Positions 1-5,905 are shown, counted from the stretch's first letter. The stretch is 5,905 nt of DNA from an uncultured Erythrobacter sp. (GCA_947258465.1 CAMYIQ010000299.1:1-5905), one strand, 5' to 3'. A program made the numbers and translations. Notes: generated from the letters alone by a model not told the origin.

Positions 1-66
1 CTACCGTCTTGGCAAATGCGTATGGCGGGCCATATCGCACGCCTGCGCAAATTACGGAGCTGCCGC

Positions 67-1419
67 ATGTCCGAGCAATATGATTTCGACCTTTTCACCA
101 TCGGTGCCGGTTCCGGCGGCGTGCGCGCCAGCCGCGTCGCGGCAGCTCACGGGGCAAAGGTCGCGATCGCCGAGGAGCACCGTGTCGGCGGGACCTGTGT
201 CATCCGTGGCTGCGTGCCCAAGAAGATGCTCGTCTACGGCGCGCATTTCGCCGAGGATCTGAAGGATGCGCGAAACTTCGGCTGGAAGACCGAGAATTGC
301 GAATTCGACTGGGCGGTTCTGCGCGACAATGTTCTCAAGGACGTCGACCGGCTCGAGGGGGCCTATACCGACACGCTCGAAAACCACGACGTCGCCATCT
401 TCCATGAACGCGCCGAAATTTCCGGCCCGCACGAGATCACGCTGGCGAGCGGCAAAAAGGTCACGGCGAAATACATTCTGATTGCCACCGGCGCTCGGCC
501 GCGCCTGCCCGAATGCGAGGGTGCGGAACATGCCATCACCTCGAACGAGGCGTTCCATCTCGACAAGTTGCCGGAGCGCATCATCATTGCGGGCGGGGGC
601 TATATCGCCAACGAGTTCGCGGGCATCTTCAATGAGTTCGGAAGCAAGGTGACGCTGGTCAACCGCAGCGACAAGCTGCTGCGCGGCTACGATCCGGCAC
701 TGGTCGACCGGCTGTTGCAGATCTCGATCATGAAAGGCATCGAGTTCAAGTTCAACACGAAGTTCGAATATATCAAACCGTGCGAGGATGGCGGATATTT
801 CGTCAAGCTCACCGATTGCGATGAAGAGCGCGTCGACCAGGTGATGTTCGCCACCGGCCGCGTGCCCAATGTGGAAGGGCTCGGCCTCGACAAGGCAGGC
901 ATCGAAGTGGGCGACAGTGGCGAGATCAAGGTCGACCGGTTCAGCAAGACCAACGTCGATCACATCTATGCCGTGGGCGACGTGACCGATCGTGTGCAAT
1001 TGACCCCGGTGGCGATCCGCGAGGGGCAGGCCTTTGCCGACACCGTTTTCGGCGGGCACGATCCGCTGGCGGTCGATTATTCCTGCATTCCGAGTGCCGT
1101 CTTCAGCCATCCCCCTATCGCCGCGGTCGGGATGACCGAAGGCGAGGCCAAGAACCAGCTTGGCAGCGTCAAGGTCTATCAGTCGGACTTCCGCCCGATG
1201 AAGAACGTTCTGGCCGGGCGCAACGAGCGCAGCCTGTTCAAGATGATCTGCGATGGGGAAAGCGGCAGGATCGTGGGCATTCACATGATCGCGCCCGAGG
1301 CGGCGGAAATGATGCAGGCCGCTGCGATCGCGGTGAAGGCCGGCCTCACCAAGGCGGATTTCGATTCCACCACCGCGATCCATCCAACCATGGCGGAAGA
1401 GCTGGTGCTGATGCGCTAA
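67..1419 (+). CDS. gor: Glutathione-disulfide reductase (NADPH, FAD flavoprotein)
   Basis: This 450-residue cytosolic enzyme reduces glutathione disulfide to glutathione with NADPH. The FAD-binding motif GAGSGG is at residues 13-18. The redox-active disulfide is C44/C49 within GGTCVIRGCVPKK, the CVIRGC form also known from plant and cyanobacterial enzymes. A second nucleotide-binding motif, GGGYIA, is at 176-181. It is followed by two arginines (in VNR and LLRGYD) that match the NADPH-phosphate contacts of the family. The C-terminal HPTMAEE at 439-445 supplies the catalytic His-Glu pair from the partner subunit, implying a homodimer. Length is normal for bacterial glutathione reductases. The frame stays open upstream to an ATG at 16, but the ATG at 67 is chosen because GGAG at 56-59 lies 7 bases before it and the FAD motif then starts at the usual depth. 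Identification is firm: both signature regions are intact and no residue needed for catalysis is missing. Confidence 0.95.
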   Translation: MSEQYDFDLFTIGAGSGGVRASRVAAAHGAKVAIAEEHRVGGTCVIRGCVPKKMLVYGAHFAEDLKDARNFGWKTENCEFDWAVLRDNVLKDVDRLEGAYTDTLENHDVAIFHERAEISGPHEITLASGKKVTAKYILIATGARPRLPECEGAEHAITSNEAFHLDKLPERIIIAGGGYIANEFAGIFNEFGSKVTLVNRSDKLLRGYDPALVDRLLQISIMKGIEFKFNTKFEYIKPCEDGGYFVKLTDCDEERVDQVMFATGRVPNVEGLGLDKAGIEVGDSGEIKVDRFSKTNVDHIYAVGDVTDRVQLTPVAIREGQAFADTVFGGHDPLAVDYSCIPSAVFSHPPIAAVGMTEGEAKNQLGSVKVYQSDFRPMKNVLAGRNERSLFKMICDGESGRIVGIHMIAPEAAEMMQAAAIAVKAGLTKADFDSTTAIHPTMAEELVLMR

Positions 1420-1451
1420 CCCCGCATTGAGGCGATAGCGAAGGGTCATCT

Positions 1452-1464
1452 GTCCGGTCCGGAC
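1452..1464 (+). terminator. Weak GC-rich hairpin after gor
   Basis: GTCCG (1452-1456) pairs with CGGAC (1460-1464) around a 3-base loop, 32 bases after the gor stop. No T-run follows, so it is not a classical intrinsic terminator. It could be a weak terminator, an operator half, or chance in GC-rich DNA. Confidence 0.2.
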
Positions 1465-1466
1465 GG
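1458..1466 (+). repeat. 9-base word TCCGGACGG, copy 1 (upstream of araC)
   Basis: TCCGGACGG occurs here and, in inverted orientation, at 2335-2343, so one copy lies in each gap flanking the AraC-type gene. That placement is what an operator of the regulator could look like. The match does not extend beyond nine bases, and GC bias makes a chance pair quite possible. Confidence 0.25.
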
Positions 1467-1534
1467 CGAGCCGCGGTGGACGGAACCGTAATCGAGCATT
1501 GCGATGGCTTCGACCCAGTGCTTAGGCCGGCGCG

Positions 1535-2323
1535 ATGGAGAAGCCGTCATCCGCCAGATTCATCCGCCCCGAGCATGTCGACATCGAGCTGGTGACGGTT
1601 GCCTATCGCAACCGCAGCTTCCCCGTGCACATGCACGATCAGTATGTGATGGGCGTAGTCGAAAGCGGCGCCGAAACATTGATCATCGACGGCAGGTCAT
1701 ATGAGGTCGGCAAAGGCGACATGATCACGATCGATGCGGGCACGGCGCATTCCAACTCCACGGTCGGAGACGCGATCCTGCGCTACCGGGTGTTCTATGT
1801 ACCCACAAAGGTGACGCGGTCCTATGTCGGAAGCTCCGATCTGCGCTTCCCGGCACCGGTGCGCTCCGACCCCGCCGCCGCCCAGCGGCTGCTGGAATTG
1901 CATCGCTGGTTCGAGAATGGGACTGGCGACAAGCTCGAAGAAGAGAGCGCACTTGCAGACGTAGTCGGAATTGCGTTCGACACAGCTGTCGGACTGGATC
2001 GCGACGCCCGGCTTCCCGATGCAGTTCGTCGGGCGAGGCGGTACATAGACGAGCGTTTTGACGAGAACTTCGGCCTCGATGAACTGGCCGATGCCGCGGG
2101 AGTGACCAAATACCACCTGGCGCGCAGCTTTACGCGCGCGCACGGTCTCAGCCCGCTTGCCTACCGAACCCAGCGGCGCATTCACGCCGCCAAGGAATTG
2201 GTGCTGGCAGGTGCGCCCTTGGTAGACATCGCATCCGATCTGGGTTTCGCGGACCAGAGCCATCTAACGCGCCAGTTCCAGACCATGGTCGGAATCTCCC
2301 CTGCCCGCTACCGGGAGCAATGA
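1535..2323 (+). CDS. AraC-family transcriptional regulator (cupin sensor plus double HTH)
   Basis: This 262-residue DNA-binding regulator has the usual two-part AraC layout. Residues about 20-95 form a cupin-like sensor domain: a PVHMHDQY segment at 30-37, a glycine-rich turn near GKGDM, then an AGTAHSNS stretch. Residues about 160-262 form the AraC/XylS DNA-binding domain. Its first helix-turn-helix is around 181-201 (ADAAGVTKYHLARSF). The second is around 228-252, ending in the family signature GFADQSHLTRQF (237-248) and GISPARYR. The ligand cannot be read from the sequence. The start is the first ATG after an in-frame TAG at 1523-1525, which makes it well bounded. The ribosome site is weak (AGG at 1524-1526, 8 bases before the ATG), suggesting low expression as is usual for regulators. 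The gene lies 64 bases upstream of the exported HExxH protein on the same strand, which is its likeliest target. Family assignment is firm; the regulon is inference. Confidence 0.93.
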   Translation: MEKPSSARFIRPEHVDIELVTVAYRNRSFPVHMHDQYVMGVVESGAETLIIDGRSYEVGKGDMITIDAGTAHSNSTVGDAILRYRVFYVPTKVTRSYVGSSDLRFPAPVRSDPAAAQRLLELHRWFENGTGDKLEEESALADVVGIAFDTAVGLDRDARLPDAVRRARRYIDERFDENFGLDELADAAGVTKYHLARSFTRAHGLSPLAYRTQRRIHAAKELVLAGAPLVDIASDLGFADQSHLTRQFQTMVGISPARYREQ

Positions 2324-2334
2324 GGTTCAAGACA

Positions 2335-2343
2335 CCGTCCGGA
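2335..2343 (-). repeat. 9-base word TCCGGACGG, copy 2 (inverted, before the HExxH gene)
   Basis: On the + strand this reads CCGTCCGGA, the exact reverse complement of 1458-1466. It starts 12 bases after the araC stop and ends 45 bases before the next start codon, where a regulator binding site for the downstream gene could sit. Function is speculative. Confidence 0.25.
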
Positions 2344-2352
2344 ACGCCCGGC

Positions 2353-2373
2353 TAAGCCCCGCTGAAAGGCTTA
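2353..2373 (+). promoter_or_regulatory. Possible 5'-UTR hairpin next to the ribosome site of the HExxH gene
   Basis: TAAGCC (2353-2358) is a perfect inverted repeat of GGCTTA (2368-2373), with a 9-base loop. The ribosome site AAGGGA (2375-2380) begins two bases later. Such a stem could affect ribosome access or serve as an operator. There is no T-run, so it is not a standard terminator for araC. A 6-base stem may also arise by chance. Confidence 0.25.
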
Positions 2374-2387
2374 CAAGGGAACGCATC

Positions 2388-3029
2388 ATGAAGAATTCTT
2401 GCTCGCTTACCGACCTCTTTCGACCGCGGATGCTGAAAAGGGGCGTGTTTGGCGCAGTGGCTTCCGCCTGCGCCATCATAGCTGGTCCTGCGCACGCTGC
2501 CGAAAACCCAACCGTCATGGGCGAATCCAGGGACGCCAGCCGACAGGTTTCCGCTGAACCGGACAGCCCATACGCAGCTTTCCTCGCGAGATATGTCGAG
2601 TGGGTGGAAACCATCGAAGTCGAGGGGCAGGCGCGCGGCGTTGCTCTGACGCCGAAGCAGATCGAGCTCGCCGCCCGGATCGGGATCGAGCATCCGGAAA
2701 AAGTGCGGCTGGTGTATGTCAACGAGGTTCCGTTTCCCTCGGACGACCCGCAGATGCGCAAGGTCGGAGAACAATTGGGTTTCGTTGGGACGGGCATCAC
2801 CAACAATGCGCAGGCCTTCGGCTACACCGTCTGGGTGCGCGATGGTTTCGACCTGACATGGCCTCTGCTCGCTCACGAACTGGTCCACGTGCAGCAGATC
2901 GAACGCAATTCGAGTTTCGGCGCTTTCGTGGAAAAGTACATGAAGCAACTCATGGCCTACGGGCACGAAACTATGCCGCTCGAGGTCGAAGCCTACGAGG
3001 CCAATCGGATCTATGCTCGCGAACCCTGA
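2388..3029 (+). CDS. Small exported protein with HExxH zinc-metalloprotease-like motif
   Basis: I do not recognise a named family for this 213-residue protein. The N-terminus is a Sec-type signal peptide: basic residues at 12-18, a hydrophobic core about 19-33, and a likely cleavage site after AHA at 35-37. The mature protein of about 176 residues would be periplasmic or secreted. The sequence HELVHVQQ at 163-170 matches the zincin HExxH motif, with E164 as would-be catalytic base and H163/H167 as metal ligands. A downstream acidic stretch (LEVEAYEAN, 198-206) offers E199, E201 or E204 as third ligand, as in gluzincins. The protein is short for a full protease, so it may instead be a metal-binding or inactive relative. 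The ATG at 2388 has a good ribosome site (AAGGGA, 7-base spacing). The in-frame ATG at 2430 would give a shorter, more typical signal peptide. It lies behind the AraC gene and may be its target. Confidence 0.8.
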   Translation: MKNSCSLTDLFRPRMLKRGVFGAVASACAIIAGPAHAAENPTVMGESRDASRQVSAEPDSPYAAFLARYVEWVETIEVEGQARGVALTPKQIELAARIGIEHPEKVRLVYVNEVPFPSDDPQMRKVGEQLGFVGTGITNNAQAFGYTVWVRDGFDLTWPLLAHELVHVQQIERNSSFGAFVEKYMKQLMAYGHETMPLEVEAYEANRIYAREP

Positions 3030-3036
3030 AAGGGAC

Positions 3037-4155
3037 CTAGTGTACGATCGAGCCGGGCCGTACCAATCGCTCGGGCGAGAGCATCTCCGGCTCGATCTCG
3101 TTTGCGCGTAGCTCCTCCGGCCAATTGGTGCTGGTCGCCAGCGCCTCGACCGCCAGAGCCATGGCGGGTGAGGTCTGGAGGCCGAAGCCGCCTTGGCCTG
3201 CCAGCCAGAAAAAGCCCGGTGCTGCCACATCGAAACCAGCCACGGGCAGGCGATCCGGGGTAAAGCTGCGCAGTCCCGCCCACTTGCTTGCCAGGCGCGG
3301 GATCGTGAGCGTCGTGGCTTCCTCCACCCGCCAGGCGGCGAGCGCTACGTCTTCCTCCTCGGGCTGAGCGTCGCACGGGCCGCTTTCGCCTTCGTCCATC
3401 GGACTGGCGAGCAGGCGACCACTCCCTTCGGGTTCGATGTAGAAACCGGGGCCGACGGTCTTGGTGAAGGGCCAGGCGGACACGTCCAGCGGCACGTCGA
3501 AGGTGATGACCGTGCGCCGCAGTGGGCGGATGCCGATCGGGGCCACGCCGGCGAGACGCGCCACTTCGTCCACCCACGATCCGGCGGCATTCACCACCAT
3601 GCGCGCGGCATAGGTCGCACCCGGCATATCGACGATCCAGCACTGGCCATCGTGACGCATCGCGGTCACCGGAGCCTCGACCGCCAGCGTGCCGCCCGCG
3701 CCGAGCAGCGCCTTGCGGTGGGTTTCGAGCAGGGCGTGGGCATCGAGCTTGCGACCATTCCCGTCGAGCAGCGCACCGACGATCGCATCCTCGCGCAGTA
3801 TGGGAACGATCGCGCGCGTCTCCGCGACCGACAGGCGCTGAACTTGCGGAGCCCATTCGCGGTAATTTGCCTCGAGCCGGTCGAGCATGGCCTCCTGCCC
3901 CGTCAGCGCGATGAACAGCGCGGGGTGAGGGCGCGCGCCCGGCGCCTCCATCAGCGGAATGCTCGCCGCGGTCAGCGCGCGAACCAGCGGGGCCTCCATG
4001 TCGAAATGGGCGAAGGCTGCGCTGCGGCCCGAGGAATGGACGCCGGGGGCAGCCTCCGCCTCGCATACCACGGTGCGTCCGTGCCGGGCGAGGCGCGCCG
4101 CTGCCGAAAGCCCGGCAATCCCCGCACCTATTACGAGGAAATCGACCGTGTCCAT
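3037..4155 (-). CDS. FAD-dependent D-amino-acid dehydrogenase, DauA (D-arginine dehydrogenase)-like
   Basis: This 372-residue flavoenzyme of the DAO superfamily probably oxidises an amino acid to the imino/2-oxo acid and passes electrons to a carrier. The FAD motif GAGIAG is at residues 10-15 with E32 at the end of the next strand, followed by HSSGRSAA at 40-47. From remembered comparison with Pseudomonas aeruginosa DauA, similarity runs end to end: VRALTAAS (58-65), NAAGSW (189-194), EEATTLTI (278-285), WAGLRSF (292-298), a glycine-rich GQGGFGLQTS (320-329) and MLSPERL near the end. Carboxylate-binding residues appear kept (R214, Y239, R296), but the side-chain pocket differs (see findings), so the substrate is uncertain. 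The ATG at 4155 has GGAGG only 4 bases upstream; a TTG at 4182 would add nine unlikely residues. The gene is divergent from the SDR pair and convergent with the HExxH gene, 7 bases away. Glycine or sarcosine oxidase-like activity is an alternative. Confidence 0.85.
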   Translation of the reverse strand: MDTVDFLVIGAGIAGLSAAARLARHGRTVVCEAEAAPGVHSSGRSAAFAHFDMEAPLVRALTAASIPLMEAPGARPHPALFIALTGQEAMLDRLEANYREWAPQVQRLSVAETRAIVPILREDAIVGALLDGNGRKLDAHALLETHRKALLGAGGTLAVEAPVTAMRHDGQCWIVDMPGATYAARMVVNAAGSWVDEVARLAGVAPIGIRPLRRTVITFDVPLDVSAWPFTKTVGPGFYIEPEGSGRLLASPMDEGESGPCDAQPEEEDVALAAWRVEEATTLTIPRLASKWAGLRSFTPDRLPVAGFDVAAPGFFWLAGQGGFGLQTSPAMALAVEALATSTNWPEELRANEIEPEMLSPERLVRPGSIVH

Positions 4156-4226
4156 TCCGCCTCCGTTGCCCGTTGCAGTCAATCCGCCTAACCTGCCGCA
4201 AAATACACGCGATGGGGAGCGGGCAG
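4156..4226. promoter_or_regulatory. Divergent intergenic region between the FAD dehydrogenase and the SDR pair
   Basis: These 71 bases separate two divergent start codons and should hold the promoters of both transcription units. They carry a tandem CGTTGC at 4164-4169 and 4171-4176, and a direct repeat TCCGCCT at 4156-4162 and 4183-4189; either could be a regulator site. The ribosome site of the + gene (GGGGAG, 4214-4219) and that of the - gene (CCTCC on this strand, 4160-4164) sit at the two ends. Confidence 0.55.
4166..4194 (+). promoter_or_regulatory. Candidate promoter for the SDR pair
   Basis: TTGCCC (4166-4171) and TAACCT (4189-4194) are separated by 17 bases, a plausible -35/-10 pair with 4/6 and 3/6 matches to consensus. 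Transcription would start near 4201 and give a leader of about 26 bases. The match is weak and rests on position as much as sequence. Confidence 0.25.
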
Positions 4227-5246
4227 ATGGCAGGCACCGTACTGGTAACCGGCGGAACGGGATATATCGGCGGTGAAGTGATCGACCGGTTGCTCGCCAA
4301 GGGCCATAGCGTCCACACCACGGTCAGGAACCTGGCAAAGAGCGAACCCAGGCTGCGCGCACGCTGGCCGCAGGCGGGCGAACGGCTGAGCGTCTTCCAG
4401 GCCGATCTGATGAGCGACGATGGCTGGGCCGAGGCCAATGCCGGCTGCGATGCGGTGGCGCATGTCGCATCGCCATTCCCGCTGAGCGTACCCAAGGACA
4501 AGAACGACCTTATCGTTCCCGCGAGAGAAGGCACGCTGCGCGCCCTGAAATTCGCGCATGCTGCGGGGATCGCGCGCTTCGTCCAGACCAGCAGCGCGGC
4601 AGCCATCGCCTATGGTCATCCGGAAAAGAACGATTTCGACCACCGTGACTGGACCAATCTCGATGCCGAGGTGCCGCCCTATATCGAGAGCAAGACCGTG
4701 GCCGAGCGCGCCGCGCGCGACTGGGTGGCTATTCACGCGCCCGACATGGCGTTCTGCTCGGTCAATCCGGTGGCCGTTTTCGGCCCGGTCTATGACGACG
4801 ATATGTCGACCAGTGTCGAGCTGGTGAAGAAGATTATCGACGGTTCGATCCCGCTGATCCCCGACATGGGCATTTGCGTGACCGATGTGCGCGACGTGGC
4901 CGAAGCGCATGTGCGCGCGATCGAGGCTCCGGCGGAAAAGGTGCGCGGCGAGCGTTTCCCGACCAGCGAAAAGTTCATGTGGATTCGCGAGATGGCCGAT
5001 GTGGTCCGCGCACGTGTACCCGAACATGCGGGCAAGGTGCCCGGGCGCCCGATGCCCGACTGGCTGGTCAGAGTGCTCGCACTGTTCATGGACGAGATGA
5101 AACAGATCAAGGGCGAACTCGGCAATGTTCGCGATGTGTCGGGCAAACATACCGAAGAGGTGCTCGGCTTCACCTATATTCCAGCCGAACAGACGCTGGA
5201 AGACACCGTGCGCAGCCTCGTCGAAAAGGGGATCGTGAAAGCCTAA
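4227..5246 (+). CDS. NAD(P)-dependent extended SDR, dihydroflavonol-4-reductase/aldehyde-reductase type
   Basis: This 339-residue cytosolic oxidoreductase of the extended short-chain dehydrogenase family probably reduces an aldehyde or ketone, or oxidises the matching alcohol. The Rossmann motif TGGTGYIG is at residues 8-15. R34, just after the second strand, suggests preference for NADPH. The catalytic set is S122/S123 (in QTSSAA) with Y152 and K156 in YIESK. NPVAVFGP at 180-187 and TDVRDVAEAH at 219-228 are typical of the dihydroflavonol/cinnamoyl-CoA reductase-like branch. Length is normal. The ATG at 4227 is chosen because GGGGAG (4214-4219) is 7 bases upstream and the Rossmann motif then begins at residue 8; the open frame extends to 4173 but adds no family sequence. 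The stop overlaps the next start by one base (TAATG), so the two SDRs are almost certainly co-transcribed. The natural substrate is unknown, and flavonoid chemistry should not be assumed. Confidence 0.9.
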   Translation: MAGTVLVTGGTGYIGGEVIDRLLAKGHSVHTTVRNLAKSEPRLRARWPQAGERLSVFQADLMSDDGWAEANAGCDAVAHVASPFPLSVPKDKNDLIVPAREGTLRALKFAHAAGIARFVQTSSAAAIAYGHPEKNDFDHRDWTNLDAEVPPYIESKTVAERAARDWVAIHAPDMAFCSVNPVAVFGPVYDDDMSTSVELVKKIIDGSIPLIPDMGICVTDVRDVAEAHVRAIEAPAEKVRGERFPTSEKFMWIREMADVVRARVPEHAGKVPGRPMPDWLVRVLALFMDEMKQIKGELGNVRDVSGKHTEEVLGFTYIPAEQTLEDTVRSLVEKGIVKA

Positions 5247-5905
5247 TGGATATAACCGGCAAGCGTGTGCTCCTCACCGGAGGTACGGCGGGGATCGGCC
5301 AGCAAATGGCACTGCAATTGCAGGCGAAAGGTGCCGAGGTGATCGTCACCGGGCGTTCCTTGAAGCGACTGGAGGCAATGCGCGCGGCGGGCTTCGAGGC
5401 GGTGGAGGCCGACCTCCATTCGCCGCTCGGCGCCGAGCGTATCCTGCAGGCGTTGGACGACCGCCCGCTCGACGTGTTGGTCAACAATGCCGGGCAGGGC
5501 GTCGACCATGATTTTCGCGAAGCCGTGCCCGATCCGGATGCGGCGGACGATTGCATCTATGCCAATCTCAACACGCCTATCCGGCTGATTGCCGCGCTGG
5601 TGCCGCGCCTGAAGGAGCGCCCAGAAGCAGCGATCGTCAATGTCACGAGCGGCCTTGCGATTGCCCCGCGCGCGGGCGGGCCGGTCTATTGCGCGACCAA
5701 GGCGGCGCTGCGCAGCTATACGCAGGCGATCCGCGCGCAACTGGCCGATACGAATGTCGCGGTAATCGAGGCGCTGCCGCCGGTGGTCGATACGCAGATG
5801 ACTGCCGGGCGCACCAACAAGAAGATGCCCCCCGAGGAGTGCGCAAGGCAGATCGTCCACGCGCTCGAGAAAGGGCAGGCGGAAGCCAATGTCGGCATTG
5901 TCAAG
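5246..5905 (+). CDS. Classical SDR oxidoreductase, DltE-like, 3' end outside the window
   Basis: The reading frame opens at the ATG at 5246-5248, overlapping the preceding stop as TAATG, and stays open for 220 codons to the window edge. DltE-type proteins are roughly 250 residues, so about 20-40 residues are probably missing. The cofactor motif TGGTAGIG is at residues 11-18 and NNAG at 80-83. The catalytic residues are S135 and Y148 with K152 (YCATK), at the usual spacing of classical SDRs. Segments such as NLNTPIRL, VTSGLAIAP and the VYCATKAALRSYTQA stretch, with the later PPVVDTQM, resemble the DltE group of SDRs, named for a gene near D-alanine-teichoic-acid genes in Gram-positives. That name gives no substrate, and this organism looks Gram-negative. 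No separate ribosome site is needed, because translation can be coupled to the upstream SDR. Family assignment is firm; substrate is unknown. Confidence 0.88.
   Translation, partial: MDITGKRVLLTGGTAGIGQQMALQLQAKGAEVIVTGRSLKRLEAMRAAGFEAVEADLHSPLGAERILQALDDRPLDVLVNNAGQGVDHDFREAVPDPDAADDCIYANLNTPIRLIAALVPRLKERPEAAIVNVTSGLAIAPRAGGPVYCATKAALRSYTQAIRAQLADTNVAVIEALPPVVDTQMTAGRTNKKMPPEECARQIVHALEKGQAEANVGIVK

Larger units (their letters stand above)
1420..1534. other. Intergenic region between gor and araC
   Basis: These 115 bases hold no convincing gene. They contain a short GC-rich hairpin (1452-1464), the word TCCGGACGG (1458-1466) and a second GGACGG at 1478-1483, about 17 bases after the first. 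I see no good -35/-10 pair. The promoter of the downstream regulator, if separate from gor, should lie here. Confidence 0.6.

Noticed and set aside
3..83. Possible 3' end of an upstream + strand gene in the third frame, ending at TGA 81-83 and overlapping the gor start by 17 bases
   Set aside because: Only 26 residues are visible and they match nothing I recognise; all three forward frames are open here, so openness is not evidence.
52..1449. Long minus-strand open frame antisense to gor (465 residues)
   Set aside because: It mirrors the codon pattern of a clearly real gene; the translation is rich in His, Arg, Asp and Leu with no family motif, typical of a shadow frame in GC-rich DNA.
1420..1534. 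Intrinsic terminator for gor
   Set aside because: The only stem (1452-1464) is five base pairs with no T-run, so it was kept only as a low-confidence hairpin.
3193..4191. Plus-strand open frame of 332 residues opposite the FAD dehydrogenase
   Set aside because: Low-complexity Arg/His-rich translation, no ribosome site, and a real gene on the other strand.
4173..4226. N-terminal extension of the SDR from a TTG at 4173
   Set aside because: It would put 18 non-family residues before the Rossmann strand and ignore the well-placed GGGGAG ribosome site for the ATG at 4227.
3011..4606. Minus-strand open frame of 531 residues across the FAD dehydrogenase and part of the SDR
   Set aside because: It overlaps two genes with intact catalytic motifs, and its translation is an Arg/Gly/Ala-rich string without domain features.
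4188..5150. Minus-strand open frame of 320 residues opposite the extended SDR
   Set aside because: His/Arg-rich shadow translation; the forward gene carries the full SDR motif set.
5243..5860. Minus-strand open frame opposite the last SDR
   Set aside because: The forward frame from 5246 is open to the window end and has every classical SDR motif; the reverse frame has none.

Overview
The window is GC-rich, densely packed bacterial chromosome. Codon choice and protein style (a CVIRGC-type glutathione reductase, a DauA-like FAD enzyme, small intergenic gaps) fit an alphaproteobacterium, most likely a sphingomonad or Erythrobacter-like lineage. That placement is a judgement from overall likeness, not from a marker gene. 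No RNA gene, insertion sequence, CRISPR array, phage gene or replication origin is visible.

Layout from left to right: (1) a complete glutathione-disulfide reductase gene (67-1419, +); (2) a 115-base gap with a small GC-rich hairpin; (3) an AraC-family regulator (1535-2323, +); (4) after 64 bases, a small exported protein with an HELVH zinc-protease-like motif (2388-3029, +); (5) a convergent FAD-dependent D-amino-acid dehydrogenase of the DauA type (3037-4155, -), whose stop lies only 7 bases from the stop of the preceding gene; (6) a 71-base divergent intergenic region; (7) an extended SDR of the dihydroflavonol-4-reductase/aldehyde-reductase type (4227-5246, +); (8) a classical SDR resembling DltE (5246 to past the window end, +), joined to the preceding gene by a TAATG stop/start overlap.

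Functionally, the reductase keeps glutathione reduced. The AraC regulator and the exported HExxH protein are probably a regulator-target pair, or at least co-transcribed; a 9-base word is shared in inverted orientation between the two gaps flanking araC. The FAD dehydrogenase and the two SDRs share a divergent promoter region and are all oxidoreductases acting on small carbonyl, hydroxyl or amino compounds. A common pathway is possible but not shown.

Most of the window is ordinary metabolism. The observation most worth following is the FAD enzyme. It keeps the carboxylate-anchoring residues of D-arginine dehydrogenase but replaces essentially the whole side-chain pocket, so its substrate is probably not D-arginine. 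The small exported HExxH protein is the least understood gene here.
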